A stretch of 64,000 nucleotides of DNA from Mesorhizobium neociceri (GTDB lineage: Bacteria; Pseudomonadota; Alphaproteobacteria; Rhizobiales; Rhizobiaceae), in contig NZ_JACDTY010000012.1 of the NCBI RefSeq assembly GCF_013520985.1, positions 124,001 to 188,000 of the forward strand, in the 5' to 3' direction. The notes below the pieces were generated by a model. It saw nothing but the letters and a program-made list of their open reading frames with translations, was not told where the DNA came from and did not search any database. Within the stretch, counting starts at the first letter, position 1, and the number at the start of each line of letters is the position of its first letter. Made by a program: the position numbers and the translations under genes. This document shows, piece by piece, positions 42,935 to 51,848 of this stretch.

Positions 42935-43446
42935 TGCAGGACCCCGTTCGAGATCATGACGCGACGAACGTCGCGGAACGGCGAAGCCAGGCCTGCGTCG
43001 GCATCGATCTCGACGATCCAGACGCCGTTCCTTGGCGTGTGCCGGGCGGCAAATTCTTCGGTGTTCCCGGAAGTGCCCCCGGACGACGCGGCAAGTGTCA
43101 GGGCTTCATCCTCGGCTTCGTAGGCCGGGTGGCGGAACAGCACCTTGACGCCGTGCAGCGGCACCGGCTTGCCTTTGCTGTCTGCAAGGCTGTAGCGGAC
43201 TTCGCCGGAGGCGACGGTCAGCTTGCCGGTCCAACCGAGCGCCGCTTGCGCCCGTCCTTTCCTCGCTTCTTCGTTGAACTGCTGACTAGCTACATAGCTG
43301 TCCTCAACTATGAGGCCGGACCAGCTCCTGCTGGCGAGTGTCGCCATAGTCAGATTGACGGCGATGACCACACCAAAAAAGGCGAGAATGGTGGTTAACA
43401 TGTGTCTGCCGGTGAATTCCCAGCTTCGTTGCGTGTTGACGCTCAT
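42931..43446 (-). CDS. fixH: FixH (CcoH) cbb3 oxidase assembly protein
   Basis: 171 aa with an N-terminal membrane anchor (HMLTTILAFFGVVIAVNLTM) and a periplasmic domain containing FHSS-like family features: DSYVASQQFNEEARKGRAQA, VRYSLADSKGKPVPLHGVKV and WIVEIDADAG. FixH partners FixI in copper delivery to the oxidase. It overlaps fixG at its start (ATGA) and fixI at its end, indicating coupled translation in the fixGHIS operon. Confidence 0.93.
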   Translation of the reverse strand: MSVNTQRSWEFTGRHMLTTILAFFGVVIAVNLTMATLASRSWSGLIVEDSYVASQQFNEEARKGRAQAALGWTGKLTVASGEVRYSLADSKGKPVPLHGVKVLFRHPAYEAEDEALTLAASSGGTSGNTEEFAARHTPRNGVWIVEIDADAGLASPFRDVRRVMISNGVLQ

Positions 43447-45011
43447 CTGGCGATCTCCGGGGTGCTGAAAGTGGCGGTGTATTCGTCCGCCTCGAAACTC
43501 GCCTTGTCCTCGGCGCGGAATTTGAACGTTTGGGCTGCGCCTCCGAGCCGGTCCGCCGGTTGGCGCACAAAAATCTTCAGCATCTTCAGGCGGTCGGGTT
43601 CGACTGGAACGGCGAAGGACCGGCCTGCCGGAAGATCAATACCAACGACGCTCATTTCGGCTCCCGGCAGGCCCTGTATCGTGACGACGATCGTCCTCGG
43701 CTCGGGGATCATGTTGAGCAGCTTGACGGTGTATCCGTTGCGGATTGACCCGTCGGAGAGCGTCACAAATTGCGGGTTGCGGTCATGCAGGACATTCAGC
43801 TCGAGCCGCTCGCGGGTCAGCAGCGAATAGACCAGTGCGAGCCCGACCGCCGACCAGGCGCCGAGATAGATGAAGGTGCGCAGCCGAAAAATCTTGCGAA
43901 TATGGAAATGCGCCAAGCTGTCGGAAAATTTGCCTTCATCCGTCCTGACAAGGGAAGGATTCACTGTGGAGGAACCGCCCGCTGTTGCCACCGCCATATT
44001 GGCGCTGTAGTCGGACAATGTCGCATAGGAGATCAGCCCGTGCTCCTTGCCGAGCTTGTCCATGACGTCCTTGCAAGCGTCGATGCAGAGCGCGCAGGTG
44101 ATGCATTCGAGCTGCTGGCCGTCGCGGATGTCGATCCCCATTGGACAGGCGGCGACACAGGCGTTGCAGTCAACGCAGTCGCCGACCGGCTGCCCCGCGG
44201 GCAAGGCCTTCTTGGCGTGGCGCGAACGAGGCTCGCCGCGCCAGTCGTTATAGGTCACGGTAAGCGAATTCTCGTCGAGCATGGCAGCCTGGATGCGCGG
44301 CCAAGGGCACATGTAGGTGCAGACCTGCTCGCGCATCAGCCCGCCGAATGTGTAGGTGGTCGCCGTCAGCACAGCGATGGTGACGTAGGCGGCCGGAGCG
44401 GCGGCGCCGGTGAAGACTTGGCCGATCAGCATCGGCGCGTCGGCGAAATAGAAGATCCATGCGCCGCCGGTGGCTACTGCGATGATCAGCCAGATAGCGT
44501 GCTTGGTTGCGCGTAGCACCAGTTTGCGCGCCGTCCATGGATGGGCGTCGAGCTTCATGCGGGCGTTGCGATCGCCTTCGATCGCCCGCTCCACAACGAG
44601 AAACAGGTCCACCCACACGGTCTGCGGGCAGGTATAGCCGCACCATGCACGGCCGACGGTCGAGGTAATCAGGAAAAGGCCGATTCCGGCCATGACCAGA
44701 AGGCCGGAGACGTAGTAGAACTCCTGTGGCCATATCTCGATCAAGAAGAAGTAGAAACGGCTGTTCGCAAGATCGACCAGCACGGCTTGATCCGGGGCGA
44801 ACGGCCCGCGATTCCATCGCAACCAGGGTGTCAGGTAATAGATGCCAAGCGTGATCGCCATCACCAGCCATTTAAAGTGGCGAAAGTTGCCCGAGGTGCG
44901 CTTGGGGAAGATCTTCTTGCGCGCAGCGTAACGCGTCGGGCGCGTCTTGGAGGGATTGGCTGGCGACGCTTCCAGCCGTCCTATCCGCGTTTCACCCACG
45001 TGCGTCTCCAC
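43443..45011 (-). CDS. fixG: FixG (CcoG) iron-sulfur protein for cbb3 assembly
   Basis: 522 aa, membrane protein with about five helices. Polyferredoxin motifs: CGYTCPQTVW, CTYMCPWPRIQ, then CVDCNACVAACPMGIDIR and CITCALCIDACKDVMDK. CcoG reduces copper(II) for the cbb3 oxidase. GTG at 45011 gives the longest protein, but a second GTG at 44999 (residue 5) has the better-placed GGAG and may be the real start. First gene of fixGHIS; a GC hairpin at 45102-45121 separates it from fixP. Confidence 0.95.
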   Translation of the reverse strand: METHVGETRIGRLEASPANPSKTRPTRYAARKKIFPKRTSGNFRHFKWLVMAITLGIYYLTPWLRWNRGPFAPDQAVLVDLANSRFYFFLIEIWPQEFYYVSGLLVMAGIGLFLITSTVGRAWCGYTCPQTVWVDLFLVVERAIEGDRNARMKLDAHPWTARKLVLRATKHAIWLIIAVATGGAWIFYFADAPMLIGQVFTGAAAPAAYVTIAVLTATTYTFGGLMREQVCTYMCPWPRIQAAMLDENSLTVTYNDWRGEPRSRHAKKALPAGQPVGDCVDCNACVAACPMGIDIRDGQQLECITCALCIDACKDVMDKLGKEHGLISYATLSDYSANMAVATAGGSSTVNPSLVRTDEGKFSDSLAHFHIRKIFRLRTFIYLGAWSAVGLALVYSLLTRERLELNVLHDRNPQFVTLSDGSIRNGYTVKLLNMIPEPRTIVVTIQGLPGAEMSVVGIDLPAGRSFAVPVEPDRLKMLKIFVRQPADRLGGAAQTFKFRAEDKASFEADEYTATFSTPEIAR

Positions 45012-45101
45012 TCCCCAGCCATGTCAGAGCCCGCCTGTCGAACACCTTTGTTTTTGAGGCGGTCCTCGCCGTTGAGGCAGGGTCCAGCCTGACGGTGTCG
45101 A

Positions 45102-45121
45102 GGCCCGGCTTTCGCCGGGCC
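45102..45121 (-). terminator. hairpin between fixP and fixG
   Basis: Perfect 8-base stem GGCCCGGC / GCCGGGCC with loop TTTC. It lies 43 bases after the fixP stop and before the fixG start. There is no T-run on the minus strand, so it may act as a partial terminator or an mRNA stabiliser that sets fixNOQP above fixGHIS. Confidence 0.5.
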
Positions 45122-45163
45122 CCGTCGCTTGGCAGGGGAAGGCCGAGAATAGGGCTTCCGTTC

Positions 45164-46027
45164 CTATTCTCCGCCGCCAAGCGAATGGACATAGAGTGCA
45201 AGTTCCTTGACTTTGGCTTCGCCCAGACGTCCAAGCCATGCCGGCATCACACCATGCTTGGGTCCCCGGACCTGCGCGGCGATGGCCGTCTCGCCGCCTC
45301 CGTAGAGCCAGATAGAGTCGGTCAGGTCAGGGGCGCCGAATTCCCTGTTCCCCTTCGCATTGTCGCCATGGCAGGCGACGCAATTTTCCGCGAAAACCTT
45401 GGAGCCTGGTTCGATTAGGCTTGCATCTTTAACTTTGCCGGAGAGGCTGGCGACGTAGGCGCTGACCTGTGCGATCTGGTCGGCGGTGATGAGGTCGCCA
45501 AAGGCCGGCATTTCCGACAGGCGCGTGTCTGGATCTGACGCGAAGCGAATGCCATGCATAATCGTCTGCTCGATCTGCTCGGCCTTGCCGCCCCACAGCC
45601 AGTCGTCGTCGTTGAGGTTGGGAAAGCCCTTGGAGCCCTGCGCGCCGGAGCCATGGCACTGAGTGCAGTTGACCTTGTACGCGGCGCCGCCGGCTGCGAT
45701 GGCGAATTCACGTAGGGCGTCGTCCGCGGCGATCTCAGGGAGACTTTTCGATTCTATCGCAGCGACATATTTTCCCTTCCCCGCTTCCGCCGCCGCCAGC
45801 TCATTGTTGACCCCGTTGCGGCTCGAATAGCCCAGCACACCCTTTGTCGCCGAGTGCAGCAATGGCCATGCCGGATAGGCGATGGTGTAGCCGATCGCCC
45901 AGGCAATCGTTACGTAGAAGGTGGTTATCCACCAGCGCGGAAGCGGGTTGTTCAGCTCCCGGATGCCGTCCCATTCGTGGCCGGTGGTCGACACGCCAGA
46001 GATATCATCGATCTGCTCGTCGCTCAT
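45164..46027 (-). CDS. fixP: cbb3 oxidase dihaem cytochrome c subunit FixP (CcoP)
   Basis: 287 aa from ATG 46027 (a GTG two codons upstream is less likely). One N-terminal transmembrane segment (WWITTFYVTIAWAIGYTIAY) anchors a periplasmic part with two haem c motifs, CTQCH near 121 and CVACH near 216, and Met ligands in RLSEMPAFG and HGVMPAWLG. It passes electrons from the bc1 complex to FixO/FixN. It begins within four bases of the fixQ stop. Standard length. Confidence 0.96.
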   Translation of the reverse strand: MSDEQIDDISGVSTTGHEWDGIRELNNPLPRWWITTFYVTIAWAIGYTIAYPAWPLLHSATKGVLGYSSRNGVNNELAAAEAGKGKYVAAIESKSLPEIAADDALREFAIAAGGAAYKVNCTQCHGSGAQGSKGFPNLNDDDWLWGGKAEQIEQTIMHGIRFASDPDTRLSEMPAFGDLITADQIAQVSAYVASLSGKVKDASLIEPGSKVFAENCVACHGDNAKGNREFGAPDLTDSIWLYGGGETAIAAQVRGPKHGVMPAWLGRLGEAKVKELALYVHSLGGGE

Positions 46028-46029
46028 GA

Positions 46030-46179
46030 TCACTCGTCCTGAAGCGGAATTCGCGCGGCTTCATCGGCCAACTCGACGCTGCCGGGGCGGAGCGCGAAGG
46101 CGATTGCTCCGACAAAGAAAAGTGCCATGGCGACCAAGCCCCAGCTGTCAGCAAACTCCCGCATCAAATTGTAATCCAT
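46030..46179 (-). CDS. fixQ: cbb3 oxidase small subunit FixQ (CcoQ)
   Basis: 49 aa: MDYNLMREFADSWGLVAMAL, then FFVGAIAFALRPGS, a single membrane helix followed by an acidic tail. This matches CcoQ/FixQ (conserved F(A/V)DSWGL). It stabilises the assembled oxidase. Its stop lies just upstream of the fixP ATG (46027) and it starts 12 bases after the fixO stop, within fixNOQP. Confidence 0.93.
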   Translation of the reverse strand: MDYNLMREFADSWGLVAMALFFVGAIAFALRPGSVELADEAARIPLQDE

Positions 46180-46191
46180 GGATAAAACTCC

Positions 46192-46923
46192 TCAGCGGTA
46201 GCCGGTGGTTTCCTTGTAGTTTTTGTAATCGACCAGCGTGCCGAGCATCTGGAGATAGGCCACGAGGGCATCCATCTCGGTCACCTGTTGCGGGTTGTTG
46301 TCGAAGTCTCCGATCTTGGCTTTTGGATAACGGGCCTCGAGGCCGGTCGGGTCAGCATTGGGATCAGCCTGGGCCATCAAATCGGCGTTGGCATGCGCGA
46401 TCATGTCATCGTCGTAGGGGACACCGACACGCCGGTTGGCGACCAGGTTCGTAGAGAAATCCTTCACCTCGATCGGGGTGTCTTTCAAAAACCCATAGCT
46501 TGGCATGATCGATTCCGGCACCACGGAACGCGGGTCCGAAAGATGCGCGACATGCCAAGCGTTCGAGTAGCGATCGCCGACGCGTGCGAGGTCCGGCCCA
46601 GTGCGCTTGGATCCCCATTGGAACGGGTGATCGTACATTGACTCGGCCGCCAGGCTGTAATGGCCGTACCGCTCCACCTCGTCGCGGAACGGCCTGATCA
46701 TCTGGCTGTGGCAGAGGTAGCAGCCCTCGCGCACATAGATGTTGCGCCCAACGAGCTCGAGTGGCGAGTAGGGACGCATCCCGTCGACCTTCTCGATCGT
46801 GTTGTCGAGATAGAAGAGCGGTGCGATCTCTACGATGCCGCCGACGGTCACCACAAGAAGGGAGCCTACGAGAAGAAGCGTGGCGTTCTTCTCGATGATG
46901 GCGTGTCTATCTATCAATCTCAT
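46192..46923 (-). CDS. fixO: cbb3 oxidase monohaem cytochrome c subunit FixO (CcoO)
   Basis: 243 aa from ATG 46923. N-terminal membrane anchor (TLLLVGSLLVVTVGGIVEIA), haem c motif CYLCH (68-72) in the conserved GCYLCHSQMIRPF context, and the GPDLARVGDRYS and ESIMPSYGFL segments with the Met ligand. It transfers electrons to FixN. Its ATG overlaps the TGA of fixN (ATGA). A longer open frame upstream is only the reverse overlap of fixN. Confidence 0.96.
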   Translation of the reverse strand: MRLIDRHAIIEKNATLLLVGSLLVVTVGGIVEIAPLFYLDNTIEKVDGMRPYSPLELVGRNIYVREGCYLCHSQMIRPFRDEVERYGHYSLAAESMYDHPFQWGSKRTGPDLARVGDRYSNAWHVAHLSDPRSVVPESIMPSYGFLKDTPIEVKDFSTNLVANRRVGVPYDDDMIAHANADLMAQADPNADPTGLEARYPKAKIGDFDNNPQQVTEMDALVAYLQMLGTLVDYKNYKETTGYR

Positions 46924-48545
46924 CTTCTGGCTCCCGATCGCGCAACTCGGAGGCCTGCAAGGGAACCTGGCATCGGCTGCTCCTCGCGTCGGTATCCGAG
47001 GATGGTCATGGCGATGTTCCAGGCCATGATTAGGGCGCCGGACAGATACATGGCGCCACCGATAGCGCGCATCACGTAGTAGAGGTGCATGGCGGCCACC
47101 GTCTCGGCGAAGGAATAAACCAGGAGACCCTGCTCGTCGTATTCGCGCCACATCAGCCCCTGCATGATGCCGGATACCCACATGGCGGCGGCGTAGACGA
47201 CGATGCCGAACGTCGCCAGCCAGAAGTGCCAGGTAACCAGCCGCAGCGAATAGAGCCGCTCGCGGTTCCAGAGCTTCGGCACCATGTAGTAAATCGCGCC
47301 GAACGAGATCATTCCTACCCAGCCGAGCGCGCCCGAATGGACGTGACCGATAGTCCAGTCGGTGTAGTGCGACAGCGAATTGACTGCCTTGATCGCCATC
47401 ACCGGGCCTTCAAAAGTCGACATGCCGTAGAAGGCGATGGCCGCGACCATCATGCGGATGATCGGATCGGTGCGGATCTTGTCCCAAGCGCCAGAGAGCG
47501 TCATCAGGCCGTTGATCATGCCGCCCCATGAGGGCATCCACAACATGATCGAAAACACCATGCCCAGCGTCTGCGCCCAGTCGGGTAAGGCCGTGTAGTG
47601 AAGGTGATGCGGCCCGGCCCAGATGTAGAGAAAGATCAGCGCCCAGAAGTGGATTATTGACAGGCGGTAGGAATAGACAGGCCGATTGGCCTGCTTGGGC
47701 ACGAAATAATACATCATGCCGAGGAAGCCGGCGGTGAGAAAGAAGCCGACTGCATTGTGTCCGTACCACCACTGCGTCAACGCATCCTGGACCCCTGAAA
47801 ACGCTGAGTAGCTCTTAGAACCTAGAAAAGAGACCGGCATCGATAGATTGTTGACCACGTGTAGCATCGCGATGGTCACGATGAAGGACAGGTAGAACCA
47901 GTTGGCGACGTAGATGTGCGGTTCCTTGCGCTTCAGGATGGTGCCGAGGAATAGGATGAGGTAAGCGACCCAGACGATGGTCAGCCAGATGTCGACATAC
48001 CATTCAGGTTCGGCGTATTCGCGGCTCTCGGTGATGCCGAGCAGGTAACCGGTCGCGGCCATGACGATGAAAAGCTGGTAGCCCCAAAAGACAAACCAGG
48101 CGAGATCACCGCCGAAGAGGCGGGCGCGACAGGTGCGTTGCACGACGTATAATGACGTGCACAGCAGCGCGTTGCCGCCGAAGGCGAAGACGACGCCGGA
48201 AGTGTGCAGCGGCCGCAAGCGTCCGAAATTGAACCAGGGCTGGATGTTGAGATCCGGGTAGGCCAGCTGCAGTGCGATGACCACGCCGACCAGCATACCG
48301 ACCACACCCCAGAACATGGTGGCGACGGCGCCATAGCGGATCGGCCCATCCATGTAAGCGGAAGGGTCGACCGGAGCTACCGGCTTCAACTCGGTGTTGC
48401 GCATCAAGATGGCGGTAAAGCCAGTCAGGGCGAAAAACAGCACCCACATGTGCTGGCGGAAAGGTCCATCGACGCCGAAGCCGGCAGCCACCAACGCCGC
48501 AAAAGCAAAAAAGCCAAGCACGACGATCTCTGTGCCGAATTTCAT
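46920..48545 (-). CDS. fixN: cbb3 oxidase catalytic subunit FixN (CcoN)
   Basis: 541 aa from ATG 48545. Twelve-helix haem-copper oxidase subunit I of the C family: HTSGVVFAFGGNAL carries a haem b ligand, WWYGHNAVGFFLTAGFLGMM the CuB His and active-site Tyr helix, and WAGPHHLHYTALPDW the CuB His pair. The FWALIFLYIWAGPHH run is characteristic. High-affinity terminal oxidase for respiration at nanomolar O2 in nodules. First gene of fixNOQP; transcription likely starts in the 132-base gap shared with the divergent hemerythrin gene. Confidence 0.96.
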   Translation of the reverse strand: MKFGTEIVVLGFFAFAALVAAGFGVDGPFRQHMWVLFFALTGFTAILMRNTELKPVAPVDPSAYMDGPIRYGAVATMFWGVVGMLVGVVIALQLAYPDLNIQPWFNFGRLRPLHTSGVVFAFGGNALLCTSLYVVQRTCRARLFGGDLAWFVFWGYQLFIVMAATGYLLGITESREYAEPEWYVDIWLTIVWVAYLILFLGTILKRKEPHIYVANWFYLSFIVTIAMLHVVNNLSMPVSFLGSKSYSAFSGVQDALTQWWYGHNAVGFFLTAGFLGMMYYFVPKQANRPVYSYRLSIIHFWALIFLYIWAGPHHLHYTALPDWAQTLGMVFSIMLWMPSWGGMINGLMTLSGAWDKIRTDPIIRMMVAAIAFYGMSTFEGPVMAIKAVNSLSHYTDWTIGHVHSGALGWVGMISFGAIYYMVPKLWNRERLYSLRLVTWHFWLATFGIVVYAAAMWVSGIMQGLMWREYDEQGLLVYSFAETVAAMHLYYVMRAIGGAMYLSGALIMAWNIAMTILGYRREEQPMPGSLAGLRVARSGARR

Positions 48546-48619
48546 CGCAATCCCGATCTCGAGTCCGGCGGACGCCACGTCCGCAATGCATTTTATTGCG
48601 CAGCCTCTGCCTTGCTCGC

Positions 48620-48635
48620 CCTGACCTATGTCAGG
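48620..48635. promoter_or_regulatory. candidate FNR/FixK-type palindrome between fixN and the hemerythrin gene
   Basis: CCTGACCTATGTCAGG has perfect 6-base arms CCTGAC / GTCAGG around a 4-base centre. It matches the FNR/FixK box pattern YTGA-N6-TCAR (consensus TTGAT-N4-ATCAA) imperfectly. It sits 75 bases upstream of the fixN ATG and 43 bases upstream of the divergent hemerythrin ATG, so it could control both. FnrN is encoded 600 bases away. Confidence 0.5.
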
Positions 48636-48677
48636 GCCGTGCGATTTTACTTCGGCCAATATCGAGAACTCAGTGCG

Positions 48678-49211
48678 ATGAGGAGATGGCGATTGAACCA
48701 GAAAACGCAGAACGGGCTCCCGCGCTCATGGACAACCCTGGCATCGTCGGTCCGAGCGCGTGCGGAGATGGCTCCGGGCGATCTGATGAACCTTGCCCAT
48801 TTGGAAAAGCTGAGGCTCTGCAGCGCTCTGGAAAGCATTGCCGATGGTTTGCCGAACGTCGACTGCGCCAGATGGCTCGGAACGGCCAACGCGATCGTTC
48901 CGCTGCTCCGAGACATTCATAACTTCGAGGAGACTGTGATTTTCCCCGCGTATAAGGCCTGCTTGACCTCAGCTGAGGTTGACCTTGGCACTACCGGCCG
49001 GTTGCGCCTCGAGCACATCAAGGATCAATGCTTCGCCGGCGAGCTGGCCGAAACACTCCTGGCGATCGGTAAGGGTGATCCGATAGAAAGCGCGGAAGCT
49101 ATCGGCTTCATGCTACGCGGTTTTTTCGAAGGATTGCGGCGACACATCGCATTTGAACGCGAGCATATCCTGCCGCGCATCGGAGTAGCCGACGCCGGCA
49201 CCCCCGGTTAG
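48678..49211 (+). CDS. hemerythrin-like domain protein
   Basis: 177 aa from ATG 48678; a TTG at 48693 with AGGAG seven bases before it is an alternative start (172 aa). Four-helix HHE pattern: NLAHLEKLRLC, LRDIHNFEETVIFPAYKA, RLRLEHIKDQCF and GLRRHIAFEREHILPRIG supply the His/Glu ligands of a non-haem di-iron site. It may bind O2 or NO or repair iron clusters. Divergent from fixN over a short intergenic region, convergent with fnrN. Placement in the fix/fnrN group suggests low-oxygen expression. Confidence 0.75.
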   Translation: MRRWRLNQKTQNGLPRSWTTLASSVRARAEMAPGDLMNLAHLEKLRLCSALESIADGLPNVDCARWLGTANAIVPLLRDIHNFEETVIFPAYKACLTSAEVDLGTTGRLRLEHIKDQCFAGELAETLLAIGKGDPIESAEAIGFMLRGFFEGLRRHIAFEREHILPRIGVADAGTPG

Positions 49212-49227
49212 GCCTCGTGCAAAGAGC

Positions 49228-49971
49228 TCACAGTGGCGCCACTCGCCCGCCGCAGCGCTGTTCCAGGCGGCTCATGCTGTCCACCGTCACATGACGCTTG
49301 TTTTCGATCCGGATCACGCCATCCGCCCGCAGTCGAGTCAGCTGGCGGCTCACGGTCTCGTTCGTAAGCCCAAGGAAATCAGAAATTTCAGCCCGAGTCA
49401 GCGGCAGATCAAAGCACGTCGGCCGTTCCGCAGAATCAACACCGGAATGCATATTCCGGCCGATCATGAGCAAAAAGCTCGCCACTTTCTCCGGTGCGGT
49501 CTTGCGTCCAAGAGTCACCATCAATTCACGCGCATCGTCTAACTCGTTCAGCGTCTGCTTGAACAGCCGATGCTCAAGTTCCGGAGACTCCTTCATCATT
49601 CGTTCGACGGCCGCTCTCGGAAACGAGCACAGCGTCACAGAAGTTGCTGCTTCCGCATTGATCGCGCTTTCCAGCTTGAAGGGTCGTCCCAGAAAATCGG
49701 GTGAAAATTGCAGACCGACGATCTGCTGGCGACCATCCGAAAGGGTCTTCGTCAGCTTCACCACGCCTGAAAGCAGGTTCGAATAGCTGTAGACGGGCTC
49801 GGCGTCGCCAATTAGTGCGCCTCCTGGCTCGATCTTGTGCCTCGTCGTAGTTTCCGCGAATCTGACCAACTGATCGGGATCGAGCGCACCGCAGACACCG
49901 CTATGCCGGGCCTCGCAAGAATGGCAAAGAACCGGAATGGGGGAACTGTGAATGTTCTGTCCTACTGTCAT
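49228..49971 (-). CDS. fnrN: oxygen-sensing CRP/FNR regulator FnrN
   Basis: 247 aa. N-terminal cluster-binding cysteines 16, 19 and 27 (CHSCEARHSGVC) and Cys115 (SVTLCSFPR), the four needed for the FNR [4Fe-4S] sensor; FixK proteins lack the N-terminal set. The C-terminal HTH reads RAEISDFLGLTNETVSRQLT with the FNR-type E..SR recognition helix. It would activate fixNOQP, fixGHIS and hemN anaerobically. Start ATG 49971 has no strong ribosome-binding site. Divergent from hemN. Confidence 0.93.
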   Translation of the reverse strand: MTVGQNIHSSPIPVLCHSCEARHSGVCGALDPDQLVRFAETTTRHKIEPGGALIGDAEPVYSYSNLLSGVVKLTKTLSDGRQQIVGLQFSPDFLGRPFKLESAINAEAATSVTLCSFPRAAVERMMKESPELEHRLFKQTLNELDDARELMVTLGRKTAPEKVASFLLMIGRNMHSGVDSAERPTCFDLPLTRAEISDFLGLTNETVSRQLTRLRADGVIRIENKRHVTVDSMSRLEQRCGGRVAPL

Positions 49972-50053
49972 TACGCTCGCTCTGCCGATTCCAAATACGA
50001 GCAGGATAGCAATCTGGGGTAGAGAAATCCTTGCGGCAGTTTGTCCGTGCTGG

Positions 50054-50067
50054 CTTGACCGAAATCA
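50054..50067 (+). promoter_or_regulatory. candidate anaerobox between fnrN and hemN
   Basis: TTGACCGAAATCAG fits the FNR/FixK consensus TTGAT-N4-ATCAA with two mismatches (TTGAC, ATCAG). It lies 73 bases upstream of the hemN ATG at 50127 and 83 bases upstream of the divergent fnrN start, so it could serve hemN activation and fnrN autoregulation. Confidence 0.55.
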
Positions 50068-50126
50068 GGGCTTCGGCTTGTCGATGCATCTAGGCTTGCG
50101 ACCGCGCAAACACAGTGGACCGCGAC

Positions 50127-51476
50127 ATGCAATCGGAATTAGCTGCAAGGCTTGGCGAGAATGTCCCTCGCTACACCAGTTACCCCACCGCGCCGCACTT
50201 CCATCCGGCCATCGATGCTGCCGTCTACCGCAGCTGGCTGGCGGCGCTCGAAGGCGGTGCCGAGATCTCGCTCTATCTTCACATTCCCTATTGCGCCAAA
50301 CTGTGCTGGTTCTGTGCGTGCCATACCAAACAGACGCGCCGCTATGAGCAGGTGAGCGACTATCTGCCTTCACTATATGCCGAGATCGCGACGATTGCCG
50401 GTCTTGTCAGCGGAAAGGCGCTGGTGCGTGCAATTCACTTCGGTGGCGGTTCGCCGACGATCCTGAACCCCGATGACATGGTTGCTCTGACAAGGGCTTT
50501 GCGCAATAGCTTCGATTTTTTACCGGACGTAGAGATCACCGTCGAGATTAACCCCAACGACATGGACGATGCACGCCTCGACGGGCTCGCCAAAATCGGC
50601 ATGACGCGGGCGAGCCTCGGGGTACAGGATTTCGATCCGAAAGTGCAAAGGGCGATCAACCGCGAGCAAAGCTTTTCGCAGACCAAGATAGTGGTAGATG
50701 GCGTTCGTTGTCGCGGCGTCCGATCGGTCAATCTGGACCTGCTCTATGGCCTGCCGCACCAAACCCAGGACAGCCTCAGTTCCACCGTGGCGCAGGCGTT
50801 GACCTTGGAACCGGACAGGATAGCTCTGTTCGGCTACGCCCACGTGCCGTGGTTCAAGAAACACCAGATCATAATCGACGAGGCATGGTTGCCGGTCGCC
50901 ACGGAGCGGTTTGCCCAATCGCAACTCGCTGCACGAGCCATTGTGGGCAAGGGATACGAGACAATCGGGATTGACCATTTCGCCAAACCTGGGGACGCGC
51001 TGGCACGTGCGGCGCGCACAGGGACTCTGCATCGCAACTTTCAGGGCTACACGGAGGACCGCTGCGAGATATTAATCGGCCTTGGCCCTTCATCCATCAG
51101 CCAGCTTCGCCAAGGTTACGCGCAGAACACGCCTTCAACGGCCGCGTATGCTCGAATGATAGGAGATAGAGGATTGGCCGTTGTGCGCGGCATCGCGCTG
51201 TCCGACGACGATCGCGTCCGAGGCTGGATCATCGAGCGGCTGATGTGCGATTTCAAGTTCTCGGCCATCGATCTGCTACAGCGCTTCGGCGAAGCGGGCC
51301 ATAAGCTTCTCCGTCAGGCAAGCTCCGTGGGTTTATATAATTCAGTTCCATTGCTTGAACTTGATGGCGAATATTTCGTCGTGCCGGCTGAAAGCCGCCC
51401 GTTCGTCCGAAGCATCGCGGCCAAGTTCGACGAATTTTTCGAAGGCGGAACGGGGAGGCACTCCTCGGCAGTCTGA
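50127..51476 (+). CDS. hemN: oxygen-independent coproporphyrinogen III dehydrogenase
   Basis: 449 aa from ATG 50127 (a GTG at 50115 would add four residues). Radical-SAM enzyme that converts coproporphyrinogen III to protoporphyrinogen IX without O2. Cluster motif CAKLCWFCAC with Cys56, Cys60 and Cys63 after YLHIPY; N-terminal VPRYTSYPTAPHF is typical of true HemN rather than HemW. GGGSPT and EINPNDMD (SAM binding) are present. It supplies haem for cbb3 under low oxygen. Monocistronic, with an FNR-like box upstream. Confidence 0.94.
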   Translation: MQSELAARLGENVPRYTSYPTAPHFHPAIDAAVYRSWLAALEGGAEISLYLHIPYCAKLCWFCACHTKQTRRYEQVSDYLPSLYAEIATIAGLVSGKALVRAIHFGGGSPTILNPDDMVALTRALRNSFDFLPDVEITVEINPNDMDDARLDGLAKIGMTRASLGVQDFDPKVQRAINREQSFSQTKIVVDGVRCRGVRSVNLDLLYGLPHQTQDSLSSTVAQALTLEPDRIALFGYAHVPWFKKHQIIIDEAWLPVATERFAQSQLAARAIVGKGYETIGIDHFAKPGDALARAARTGTLHRNFQGYTEDRCEILIGLGPSSISQLRQGYAQNTPSTAAYARMIGDRGLAVVRGIALSDDDRVRGWIIERLMCDFKFSAIDLLQRFGEAGHKLLRQASSVGLYNSVPLLELDGEYFVVPAESRPFVRSIAAKFDEFFEGGTGRHSSAV

Positions 51477-51848
51477 TCAGCAGAGACGGTCGGCAGCCGT
51501 TACGGTCGATTGCGTATGAACTACAGACGACTCCATTATCCGGTCGTAACTGCCGTGTTGTCCCGCCCATCCCGGCCTTGAGGCGAACACCCCCTTGCGG
51601 GCACCGGAATACACAAGCAATCATTGCGTCGTACCGCAGGGTGGTGTGCTCGGCGGCAGCGAAGCTGCTCGTGAGCGCTCCCCTCGATGGCGTTATAGAT
51701 ACTGTGGCGAGAGCCCGGCCTGTGGCACCCTCGGTGCTGTTGCGCAGCTACCAGGCGAGTGTCCATGCCACGACACGTCGATGCAGACACATTCGTCACC
51801 GCCTACGATCAGCACAGCATGTTGGTCGCAGTGGTTGAGATTTGCCGG
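51477..51848. other. intergenic stretch without a recognisable gene
   Basis: About 370 bases between hemN and the convergent nodS-like gene. Short frames on both strands carry no motif. I see no hairpin strong enough to call a terminator. Confidence 0.4.
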
